Shown piece by piece: positions 9,594 to 19,268 of a stretch of 64,000 nucleotides of DNA; within the stretch, counting starts at the first letter, position 1, and every line of letters begins with the position of its first letter. A program made the translations under genes and the position numbers. Below the pieces are notes generated by a model that searched no databases, was not told the origin of the DNA, and saw only the letters and a program-made list of their open reading frames with translations. The stretch is taken from assembly GCA_016708875.1 (NCBI GenBank), contig JADJFA010000042.1:1-64000 (forward strand), written 5' to 3'. Source of the stretch: Lewinellaceae bacterium (GTDB lineage: Bacteria > Bacteroidota > Bacteroidia > Chitinophagales > Saprospiraceae).

Positions 9594-10013
9594 ATGGGAC
9601 TCAAACGTCGCCAAAGAGTAGAGCCGGAATTCAGCCTTGCAGCCATGATTGACGTAATCTTTCTGCTGCTGATGTTCTTCATGCTCACTTCCAAGTTCGT
9701 GACCCCCAACGCCCTCAATCTTACTTTGCCGTCGAGTACCAGCACTTCTTTGGCTTCGCCGGCACTCGCTGTTTCGATTACTGCGGCTGGCAAATTTTAT
9801 CTGGATGCAACACCCATTGCCGAGGCAGCACTGGAAAACGGACTGAAAGCAAAAATCAAATCAATGGGCAAGGATATAAAATCAACCACAATCACCGTTG
9901 TAGTCGAAAAAGGAACGGCTATTGAACATGTTGTTAGTGTGCTGGATGTTGCCAATCGCATGCAATTAAAGACCATCCTTGCCACCGATCCAAAGCCAAT
10001 GCCTGGGAAATAA
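9594..10013 (+). CDS. exbD: ExbD/TolR-family biopolymer transport protein
   Basis: This 139-residue protein has the ExbD layout: a short cytoplasmic N-terminus, one transmembrane helix (about 16-37) with the essential Asp20 in 'AAMIDVIFLLLMFFM', and a periplasmic domain. It is the rotor-like partner of ExbB and couples proton flow to TonB. The start at 9594 (MGLKRRQRV) is chosen because the upstream in-frame extension only translates the AGTGAT repeat array. It is separated from exbB by that 121-base array and followed by the TonB-like gene after 83 bases. Confidence 0.92.
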   Translation: MGLKRRQRVEPEFSLAAMIDVIFLLLMFFMLTSKFVTPNALNLTLPSSTSTSLASPALAVSITAAGKFYLDATPIAEAALENGLKAKIKSMGKDIKSTTITVVVEKGTAIEHVVSVLDVANRMQLKTILATDPKPMPGK

Positions 10014-10096
10014 ATGAGTGCTGAATCTTATTATTCAGGAATCATTCTGTGTAATCCTTCTGCCCCGAACATCCACTCCCAAAACGGTAATTTGAT

Positions 10097-11035
10097 ATGA
10101 AAGCCATTATTAATCAAGCAAATCAGGAAGAAAATCGCACCAAAGCAGCCATTGGCAGCCTGCTTTTTCACGCCGCGCTTTTGCTGGCATTGATTTTTTA
10201 TACCTTTTCATCCTCGGTTCCTGTCGTCGAACCTACAGCTATCATGCTCGATTTTGGCGGCGGCGGCGGTGATAATGCTGCTGCTGGCGATCCAGACAAG
10301 GGCATGAATGACGACTATACCCCACTTGGGGAAGAGGAGGCTGTTAAACCTAAGCCGACAACATCTACACCCGATCCTGCCCCTACGCCTACAAAATCAC
10401 AATCAACGCCCCCGCCTCCCACTCCAACTACTACCGACCCAGAGGTGGCGGCTATCCGACAACAAAAAGAACAAGACCGCAAACAACGCGAAGAGCAGGA
10501 CCGTCAGGAGCGCGCCCGAATAGATGAAGCAAATCGCCAGAAGCAGGCTGCAGAAGCCGCCAAAAGGGCTGAGCAAGAACAACGCGACAAGGTTAAAAAC
10601 AACGCGGGCAGCGCATTTGGCAAGAAAAATAGCAATGGAACCGGTGCTGGCGGTGGCGGCAAACCCGGCAACGGGGGTGTCAATGGCGGTACGGGCGACA
10701 ACCCTTTTGGCAAAAGCAGTGGTACTGGCGGCGGAACGGGTGGAGGTGATGGCACCGGAACGGGTGCGTCCATCGGTGGCGGATTGGGTGGCCGGGCAGT
10801 AGTGAACCGTGGCCGAATCAATGATACCTCGCAAAAAAGTGGTAAGGTGGTTATTGAAGTTTGTGTGAACAGCAGCGGTACTGTCGTAAGTGCAGACTAC
10901 ACCCAACGGGGTTCTACCACGAGCGATAGTGAACTGAAAAGCAAGGCATTACAAGCTGCTAAAGGCTACCGTTTTGCATCCTCCAGCGCTGATCAGCAGT
11001 GTGGTACCATTACGTTTAACTTCACCTTGAAATAA
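10097..11035 (+). CDS. TonB-like energy transducer
   Basis: This 312-residue protein has one N-terminal transmembrane helix (about 18-40, 'AIGSLLFHAALLLALIFYTF'). A proline/threonine-rich periplasm-spanning stretch (about 85-115) and a Gln/Arg/Glu-rich coil (117-170) follow. Then come a glycine-rich linker (175-225) and a small C-terminal domain ending in 'QQCGTITFNFTLK'. The layout is that of TonB/TolA-type transducers driven by ExbB/ExbD. The C-terminal domain resembles the TonB fold, but the usual YP motif is not evident, so TolA-like function is possible. It is the third gene of the motor cluster and is followed by a strong terminator. Confidence 0.82.
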   Translation: MKAIINQANQEENRTKAAIGSLLFHAALLLALIFYTFSSSVPVVEPTAIMLDFGGGGGDNAAAGDPDKGMNDDYTPLGEEEAVKPKPTTSTPDPAPTPTKSQSTPPPPTPTTTDPEVAAIRQQKEQDRKQREEQDRQERARIDEANRQKQAAEAAKRAEQEQRDKVKNNAGSAFGKKNSNGTGAGGGGKPGNGGVNGGTGDNPFGKSSGTGGGTGGGDGTGTGASIGGGLGGRAVVNRGRINDTSQKSGKVVIEVCVNSSGTVVSADYTQRGSTTSDSELKSKALQAAKGYRFASSSADQQCGTITFNFTLK

Positions 11036-11085
11036 GAGCAATTCGATAAGAGCAGTCTCATTCAAGTGAGACTATTGCTAAGACA

Positions 11086-11122
11086 CAGCCCGGCAGGTTT
11101 CAAAAACCTGCCGGGCTGCGTT
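11086..11122. terminator. strong hairpin terminator after the TonB-like gene
   Basis: CAGCCCGGCAGGTTT pairs perfectly with AAACCTGCCGGGCTG around a 3-base loop, followed by CGTTTTA. A smaller hairpin (AGTCTCA/TGAGACT) precedes it at 11054-11073. Confidence 0.85.
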
Positions 11123-11201
11123 TTATATGGAAATGCTAAAAGATGCTTTGTTGCGTTTTTGCCATTGAAAATCCAAAAACGCGCTACCTTTTCGCAGTAA
11201 A

Positions 11202-12414
11202 ATGGACATTTATACCCGCAAATCGTATTGGAAATGGTACTTGGCTGCCGGAGGGACGCTCATTGTCATCCTCTCGCTCGTTTACACCCGCTTTCTTGGC
11301 GAACAACTCGCCGAACGCGAAAAACAGCAGGTGGAACAATACCTTGAAGCCCAACGAACGCTCGCCACTTCAGGCGGCGACCCTTACCAATCTTTCTATT
11401 GTGATATCAGTTTCCAACTCAAAGTGGTACAAGGCAATACCACGGTGCCCATTCTTTTGCTCAATGAACGCGGTGGCATTGATGGCTATACCAACGTAGG
11501 AGAAGACGAAAACGACAGCATTTCAACCGAAGCTTTGCAACGGGTATACCAGGGCATGTTGGCCGAACGAGCCGATACGATCCATGTGCTGGTAGGCGAT
11601 GACCTTCAAATAGTTATGTACGGGAAATCTCGCCTGATGAAGTTGCTGGAATGGTATCCCTATATTCAGTTGTTTCTCATAGGGGTCTTTATCGCGTTTG
11701 GCTATGCAGGATTTAGTGCATCCAGGCGAGTTGAGCAAAACAAAGTCTGGCTTGGTATGGCGAAGGAAACAGCCCACCAGCTTGGCACCCCCATTACTGC
11801 GATATTGGGCTGGATTGAAACCCTGAAGGCAGTGAATGAAGACCGCCCCGACAATCAGGAAATGTTGCTGGAACTTCGCAACGACGTGACCCGCCTGGAA
11901 CTCGTGGCGGATCGCTTTTCTAAAATAGGCGCGATTCCTGAACTTACCCCCGTCAACTTATACGAACAGTTGGAAATTTGCCGTGTGTACATGCAGCGCC
12001 GTGCCCCACGCAAAACCGTGTTTGATTTTCCAAAACCCGAAGAGCAAGAACCCCTCATGGTGTTCTTGAACCCACCACTTTTTGACTGGGTAATCGAAAA
12101 TTTGCTTCGCAATGCCATTGACGCAATGGAAAGCGGCGAAGGAAAAATCAGTGCAAACGTGTACCGCGAAAGCCGTTGGGCTTGCATCGATATCAGCGAT
12201 ACTGGCAAAGGAATCTCCTCTGGAAAGCATAGTATGGTCTTCAAACCGGGCTACTCTACCAAAACGCGCGGTTGGGGCCTCGGTCTTTCGCTCGCACGAA
12301 GGATCATGGTGGAATACCACAGCGGGCGCATTTTTGTTAAAAAAGTCGGAAATCGGGAAAGGCACCACTTTTTACCGTGAAATTGCCAATCAATCGAAAA
12401 TAAGGATTTATTAA
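11202..12414 (+). CDS. membrane sensor histidine kinase (one frameshift)
   Basis: A two-helix sensor kinase. TM1 is near residues 9-30, a periplasmic sensor region runs 31-148, and TM2 is near 150-172. The dimerisation domain holds His192 (AKETAHQLGTP). The ATPase domain has the N-box 'NLLRNAIDAM', the G1 box 'DISDTGKGI' and 'GWGLGLSLARRI'. The HQLGTP form of the H-box is common in Bacteroidetes kinases. As sequenced the frame ends at 12380. A one-base change in the six-A run at 12339-12344 restores the normal C-terminus 'SEIGKGTTFYREIA', ending at 12414. This is most likely a sequencing or assembly indel. No response regulator gene is adjacent, so the partner is unknown. Confidence 0.85.
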
Positions 12415-12489
12415 ACACATAAGGCACAATAGGACACATAGTGTTGAGTTTAAAACTATATGCCCTATTGTGCCTATGTGTTTAATAAA
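12407..12489. repeat. imperfect 34-bp inverted repeat
   Basis: The left arm 12407-12441 and right arm 12457-12489 share ATTTATTAAACACATA(A)GGCA and CAATAGG words on opposite strands with few mismatches. It begins at the kinase stop codon and ends 37 bases before the next gene. Confidence 0.7.
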
Positions 12490-12525
12490 TTTATTTTTGC
12501 TCAGTTACTATGTGTTTCATTACCT

Positions 12526-13116
12526 ATGAAAAACACCCTCCTCATTTTCATCCGAAACCCGCAATTGGGCAAAGTAAAAACCCGTCTTGCCCAGACCCTA
12601 GGTGATGAGGAAGCCTTGCGCATCTACCAAATCTTACTGAAAAAAACCCGTTCGGCTGCGCTAGCCTGCGAAGCCGAACGATACTTGTTCTACAGCGATT
12701 TTGTGGACGAACAGGACGACTGGGCTCCTGCTTTTTTCCAAAAGAAAATCCAGCACAGGGGAGATCTTGGAGCGCGAATGGAATCCGCGTTTCAGCAGAC
12801 TTTTGAATCCGGGGCAAAGAAAGTTATCATCATCGGCAGCGATTGCCCAGAACTAAGTGGCGAGACGCTGCAACAAGCTTTCGACCTGCTCGACACAGCA
12901 GATTTTGTGCTCGGGCCAGTACCCGACGGTGGGTATTACCTCCTTGGAATGAAAGCTTTAGAATCCTCCGTTTTTCACAATATCGAATGGAGCACTGAAA
13001 CCGTTCGGGCAAAAACAATCGAGAAAATCCTTGCTGTCGGAAAGTCGTATGCGTTGCTGCCCATCCTTTCGGACGTGGATACGGAGGAGGATTGGCGGGG
13101 CTTAATGATAAGGTAA
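12526..13116 (+). CDS. DUF2064 / TIGR04282-family glycosyltransferase-like protein
   Basis: A 196-residue cytoplasmic protein of the DUF2064 family, a GT-A-like fold related to nucleotidyl and glycosyl transferases. Visible motifs are 'NPQLGKVKTRLAQTLG' at the N-terminus (nucleotide-binding region), 'IIIGSDCPELS' (metal-binding SDCP motif) and 'FVLGPVPDGGYYLLGM' (GPxxDGGYxLxG signature). The C-terminal 'SDVDTEEDW' is also typical. The start at 12526 (MKNTLLIFIRNP) is preferred to the in-frame ATG at 12460, because the upstream part only translates the inverted repeat. The substrate is unknown. Confidence 0.85.
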   Translation: MKNTLLIFIRNPQLGKVKTRLAQTLGDEEALRIYQILLKKTRSAALACEAERYLFYSDFVDEQDDWAPAFFQKKIQHRGDLGARMESAFQQTFESGAKKVIIIGSDCPELSGETLQQAFDLLDTADFVLGPVPDGGYYLLGMKALESSVFHNIEWSTETVRAKTIEKILAVGKSYALLPILSDVDTEEDWRGLMIR

Positions 13117-13224
13117 CCTTCGTTTTACGGTTTCTTCTCCATTCGTTAATGTGCAGTTTCCTACCCTCGGGTGGCCCTCGCTTTACATTCGTGCCTTTCT
13201 TTAAATTCTTCAATTTAATAAGGC

Positions 13225-16200
13225 ATGAAACTACCATTTTACAAACACATTTTTCTGAAAATGCTGTTTTTAATGCTTGTAAATCAAGCATTTGCACAGC
13301 AAACTTTTGTACAGGGCTTTGAACGGACATCCAACGACAATTGGAATTTCACGGCTACTCCCAACACTTACAACGTGACCGCCGGCAATGCCGACGATTT
13401 TTGGACCGATACCACGGCCACCAACCAGATCAGCCCTTCCACGGGTAATCGCTTTTGGTATATGCTTGATCTGGAAAACCCGAGCGGCGGTGGTGCTTTT
13501 TTCCACACACTTGACTTTGCTCCTATAGATGTTTCAGCTTTTACCAACAATACCCTAACCTTTAAATTTTACACCATCGGCTACGAAGCCGCGGATTCGA
13601 TCGGGTACATCCTCGAGACTGACAATGGCCTGACCTGGGACTTTTCCAAGTACGTGGATTTGGATCGGAACACGCAGGCTTGGACACTGGTGGAAATACC
13701 TGTTCCTCCCGGAGCACAATTTGTTCGCCTCCGACTAATGGCAAAGCAAAACGGAGGCTCAGACTATGCAGGTTTTGACGATGTGCAACTCGTGAGCGCT
13801 AATGGCGACATTGTTGCTCCTGTGGTGACCAGCGCAAATGTGTTGAACTCGACCAGCATTCAGTTGGTGTTTTCTGAACCTTTGGATGCGACTGCAGACA
13901 ATACAAGCAATTATACAGGCGTGGCCAATTTGAGCACTGCTCAACGCCAGGCTAATGGCGATACCGTAATCTTGACATTTTCTGCACCGTTTGTAAATGG
14001 GCAGTCGAATACATTGAGCATCAATGGTGTTCAAGATTTGGCAGGTAATGCGAATGTGGCCTACGACTTCTCTTTCATTTTCAATAATTCCACGCCGAAT
14101 CTTGTCATTACGGAGATCAATTACAACCCACCAAGCACTGATCCAGACTTGTTGGAATTCATTGAAATTTACAATAACGGGAGCCAGGCAGCCGAGTTGG
14201 GTGGCCTTCAATTGGGTGGTTTGGTGAGTTTGACTTTGCCAGCTTTGAGCCTGCCAGCAGGAGGTACGTTCCTTGCAGCTGCTTACAAAGCCGAATGTGA
14301 GGCGTTCTTCGTCGGACAAACATTTTATCAGTGGAACAGCAGCACGGCTTTGACCAATGGTGGCAACACCCTTGTGATCCGCAACTCTGTGGGCGTCACG
14401 CTGGATTCTGTACAATATGATGACGCTTCTCCTTGGCCGCTTGAGCCGGACGGTCTGGGCCCCTCTGCGGAATTGCTCTCGCCCAACCTTGACAACAACG
14501 ACGGCGCCAACTGGATTGCCAGCACGACGGCTACAGCTGATTCTTCCATTTTTGCAAGCCCGGGTATTGTGAATATAATTACGCTCCCCACGATTGGTTT
14601 CGCCGCTACACGCTCGCTGGTGCAAGAAAATGCGGGTTCTGCAACCATTCAGGTGAACATAAACAACATGAACGTGCCATTTGCCGAAGCAAAATTGCGG
14701 GTCGTGTCGGCTTCTACTGCGGTTGCAACGGAAGATTATGTGCTCTTGGATACGGTGGTAACTTTTCTCCAAATTGCTCCCGATCCATTTTTGGTCAATG
14801 TAACTCTGCTTGACGACAATGATCTGCGCAACAGCCGCTACTTGATCCTCGAACTTACCGATTTTGTGGCATCAGCACCTGGCTCCATCCGCGAGCACAA
14901 CCTTATGATCAATGACGACGACACACCCGCGCCACAAGCACAGGCCAACGCACCGATTTCGATCAGCCATTTGAGCAGTTTTTCCATTGATGCAACCACA
15001 GACGCTACTGCTGAAATATCGGCATACGACCCTGCAAGCAAACGTCTGTTCACCACAAATATCGAGCAGAACAAACTGGAAATCATTGATTTAAAAAATC
15101 CGGTTGCACTTGCCAAAATCGCTTCAATAGATATTAGCGCATACGGCGGAGGCATCAACTCGGTGGCAATCTCAAATGGTGTGGTGGCTGTTGCCGTGGA
15201 TGACACGCTTATCACCAATCCTGGAAAAATCGTCTTTTTCGATACAGATGGCGTTTTTGTAAATCAAGTGATCGTCGGAGCATTGCCTGATCATGTGAAC
15301 TTCACACCCGATGGCACCAAACTTCTGGTGGCCAATGAAGGCGAGCCTGCTACGGATTACTCCGTTGATCCTGAAGGTTCTGTCAGCGTTATTGACATGA
15401 CTCCAGGTGCGGCTGCTTTGACGCAGGCGAATGTTACAAACATTGGCTTCACCCAATTCGATGCCGATACGATTGCATTGCGCGCTGCTGGTGTACGCAT
15501 TTTTGGCCCAACGCAATCTGTGGCCCAAAACATTGAGCCAGAATTCATCACGTCTTCCGACGATGGCAAAACCGCTTGGGTAACCTTGCAAGAAGCCAAC
15601 GCTGTGGCCATCATTGACCTGGAAAACAACGTGGCAACGGCCATCGTACCCCTCGGCTTGAAAGACTGGAGCAATTACTCCTTGACGCATCCGATCAAGC
15701 CCCTGGTATTTTCTTCAATAACTGGAACATAAAGGTATGTATCAGCCTGATGCTGTTGCCTATTGGAACGCAGGCGGAAACGAATACCTCCTCACGGCCA
15801 ATGAAGGCGACGTGCGCGAGTGGGATGCTTATGCGGAGATTGTTCGTCTGGGTGCTTCTGCTTACAAACTTGACCCAACAGCAGTCCCGGATGCAACCTA
15901 TCTGAAACGCTCGGAATGCGGTCGCCTGAATGTAACTACAGCCACAGGGGATACCGATGGCGATGGCGATTTTGACGAAATCCATGCCTATGGAGGCCGC
16001 TCTATTTCCATCTGGAATGCAACCACTGGCGCGTTGGTTTGGGATAGTGGCGATGACCTCGAACGCATCACGGCGGCCGACCCTACTTTTGGAAACATCT
16101 TCAACGCAAGCCACGAAAACAATACCCGCAAAAACCGTTCAGACGACAAAGGTCCTGAACCAGAAGGCATTGCATTGGGTACCATCGAAGGTCGGAACTA

Positions 16201-19117
16201 CGCTTTTGCAGCACTTGAGCGCATTGGTGGTGTGATGGTGTACGACGTGACCAACCCCGCTGCACCCGAATTTGTACAATGGGTCAACACCCGCACTCCG
16301 GCGTCTTATGGTGGCGACCAGGGAGCAGAAGGCATCATTTTTATTCCTAAAAGTGAAAGCCCGAACGGGCGCAATTTGTTGGTGGTTTCAAACGAAGTTA
16401 GTGGAACGGTTTCTGTTTTCCAAATTGACATTGACAAAACCAAAACGGGTGAGTACGATGTGACGAAATACGCTTTCGACAACAATCCTGCCATTGGCGT
16501 TTATGGAGATACCATCCGTGAAGGCGGCATTTCCGGCCTGATGTATCGCGACGGTTCCTTCCGTTTCATTGGTGACCGTGGCCCGAATGCCGATGCAATC
16601 AACAGCCCGCTGTCTGGTGGTCAAACAACATTGGTTTTCCCATTCCCGGATTATGCACCAAAAGTGTGGCAGGTGCGTCCCGAAAATGGCGTACTCACAG
16701 TAGAAGATTTTGATTTTGTAAACGCCAGATGGAACAAGCGTTTCGGCCTTCCTTACCTGTTGGTCAAGGGAATACGGGTGAAGTAGCCTGGTCTGATACC
16801 TTGGGGACTGTCGTTTCAAACGACCCTTGGGGACTTGACTCTGAAGGCATTACACAAGACAATGAAGGCAATTTCTGGATTTGTGACGAGTACGGTGTGA
16901 GCATCTGGAAACTCGACCAGAACTTCAAAGTACTCAACCGCTACACGCCATTCCCGAACGAAATGGAAGATTTGCCGCTTGATTCTTTGCTGGGAAAACG
17001 CCGCGCCAATCGTGGACTTGAAGGCATTACTTATACGCCCAACGGCAAAATTTTCGCAGTGATCCAAAGCCCAATTGACAACCCGAACACGGCAACCGGC
17101 AATGCCTCTCGCATTCACCGTTTGGTGGAGCTTGACCCTGCTACGGGTGCTATGCGCACGTTTGTGTACCTGCACGAACCAGACTTGGGACAAATCCGCA
17201 GTCGCGATTGGAAATTGGGCGACCTGATTGCCATTAATAACGAAGAGTTTTTGACCGTCGAACACGCGGAGCGCAATGGCTGGAATTCCAAAAACATCTA
17301 CAAATTCAGCATCGCAGGCGCGACGCCCGTTACCAGCAATGATTTTGGCGGCAGCACTTTGGAACAATTGACGCCGGCCGGCCTCGCGACAACGGCATCG
17401 TACCGGTTCAAAAAGGAGTTCTATACCGACCTGCTCGAACTCGGCTGGGAACGCCAACATGACAAACCGGAAGGTTTGGCCATTGTGAACGATTCAACAA
17501 TTGCAGTCATTAACGACAATGATTTTGGCATCGCAGCACCCAATGCAGATGGCAAAATCGTGCTGACTGGCAAGACGACTCGCTTGTATGTTTTCGGATT
17601 GCCCGCAGACAAACATCTTGATTACGTCAACCCTTACTGCAAAGCTGATCTGGGTCAGGATTACGTTACTTGTGGCCCATTGGAAGCCTTCTTAGCACTT
17701 GGTGGTCAAGGTTTTACGCAAGCAACCTGGTCTGATGGAAATACCGATTTGAACCGCATAATTGATTCGGCTGGCACTTATGCAGTGGCGGCTGTAAACC
17801 AATACGGCTGTACTGCACGCGATACGATTACGCTCGGCCAATCGGATTTCCCGAGTGTGAATTTGGGTGAAACCAATTCCTCTGCCCAGGCGCATCTGTG
17901 ACCCTTGATGCGGGCGTTTTCCAAACCTACACTTGGAGCAGTGGAGAAACGACCCAAACCATCACCATTAACAGCAGCGGTGGTTATGCAGTGAGTGTCA
18001 CCAACGAATTCGGCTGCGAAGGTGTTGATCTTGTGTTCATTACCAGCGCACAGAATCCAACGGTTGAGCTCGGCCCGAACAAAAACCTCTGTGCAGGCCA
18101 AACCCTGACGCTTGATGCCGGCAATGCTGGTGCGGGTTACCTCTGGTCAAATGGGGAAACGACCCAAACCATCGCCGCTAACACTGCAGGCAGTTATACC
18201 GTAACCGTGACTAACCCAGAAGGTTGTATTAGTTCAGATGCGGTAAACTCTGGTGAACGCGGCTACACCCGACGTAGACCTTGGTGGAGACATTACCACT
18301 TGTGAAGGTCAGGTTGTTACACTCAGCAACGGCTATCCGGGCGCTGCTACCGATTTGGTCAACAGGAGCCACTTCGGCAAATATTTCAGTGGTCGCTTCA
18401 GGCACCTATTATGTCCAAGTGACCCTTGTAACGGGCTGCTCGGATACCGACACCGTGCAGGTGACCGTACTGCCCACTTCGTCCAATTTAGTGCTCGGTA
18501 ATGCTTGTCCGGGCGAATTTTTTGAATACAACGGCATTCAAATTGCTGCAGGTACCAGCCAGCAATTCACATTGCTGAACAGTGTTGGTTGCGATTCTAC
18601 CGTAACGGTGGAGGTTTCTGTGAATCCGATTCCCACTGTAAACTTGGGTCAAGACACCACGATTTGTGATGATCAAACACTCGCATTGGGCGCAGGCAAC
18701 CCAGGTGCACTGTATATTTGGTCAAACGGAGCCACCACGCAAACCATTACTGTGAACACAGAAAACGTGTATACGGTGACTGTGGCGAATAGTTTTGGCT
18801 GCACGGTAACGGACGACGTTTTGGTAGAAGTGGAAATTTGCAGCGGAACCAAAGAAGCAGATTGGGCGGCGCAGATGAAAGTATTCCCGAACCCAACTTC
18901 AGGTATGGTGATGCTCAATCTTTCGCTGGCATATGCCGCCGAGCTGCGTGTTGAGGTGCTCAATGCCCTTGGTCAGATAGTGCAAACGCACAATCTTGGC
19001 AAGATGAATGATCTCAGCCAAAGCCTTGACCTCGGCACTTTGGCGCAAGGCGCTTACTTCATTCGTGTGACGGTGGATGGAGAAGTCGCTGTCCGTCGCG
19101 TGATGCTGCAACGTTGA
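13225..19117 (+). CDS. giant T9SS-secreted 'choice-of-anchor I' / phytase-esterase-like surface protein (frameshifted)
   Basis: A secreted protein of about 1,960 residues, read in several frames. The order is: signal peptide (to about residue 25); a jelly-roll-like N-domain; an SbsA-type Ig domain ('VFSEPLDATADNTSNYTG'); a lamin-tail domain ('ITEINYNPPSTDPDLLEFIEI'); a Calx-beta domain ('RSLVQENAGSATIQV'). Next come a choice-of-anchor I beta-propeller (about 14990-16700) and an esterase-like-phytase domain ('GLDSEGITQDNEGNFWI...'). Then follow several PKD/Ig-like 'TTQTITVN' repeats. The last domain is a T9SS sorting domain ('MKVFPNPTSGMVMLNLS', ending 'VRRVMLQR'). Frame changes are needed near 15680, 15731, 16755, 17875, 18245 and 18345. 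The domains continue seamlessly across each, so sequencing indels are likelier than decay. Probable cell-surface role, perhaps phosphate-ester hydrolysis; the last point is inference. Confidence 0.8.
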
Positions 19118-19150
19118 AAACTGCTTGGATTTCAATAGATTGGTAAACAG

Positions 19151-19186
19151 AGCGTCGTCCTGAATATTCGGGGCGACGCTGTTTTT
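19151..19186. terminator. terminator after the surface protein gene
   Basis: AGCGTCGTCC pairs with GGGGCGACGCT around TGAATATTC, followed by GTTTTTG. Confidence 0.75.
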
Positions 19187-19268
19187 GCCGAAAACAACAT
19201 TCCAGCAATTTAGAATTTGATAAAAATCAGGCCAGCGTACTTTTAGCCTTCGCTAAATCTACATTGCC

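Noticed and set aside
12335..12414. Programmed -1/+1 frameshift in the histidine kinase
   Set aside because: The run is only six A, no downstream pseudoknot is evident, and many unrelated genes show the same kind of break, so an indel error is simpler.
13759..14772. 337-residue open frame on the minus strand
   Set aside because: It lies wholly opposite the strongly supported surface-protein gene, has no start context or recognisable motif, and has His/Cys/Arg-rich shadow composition.
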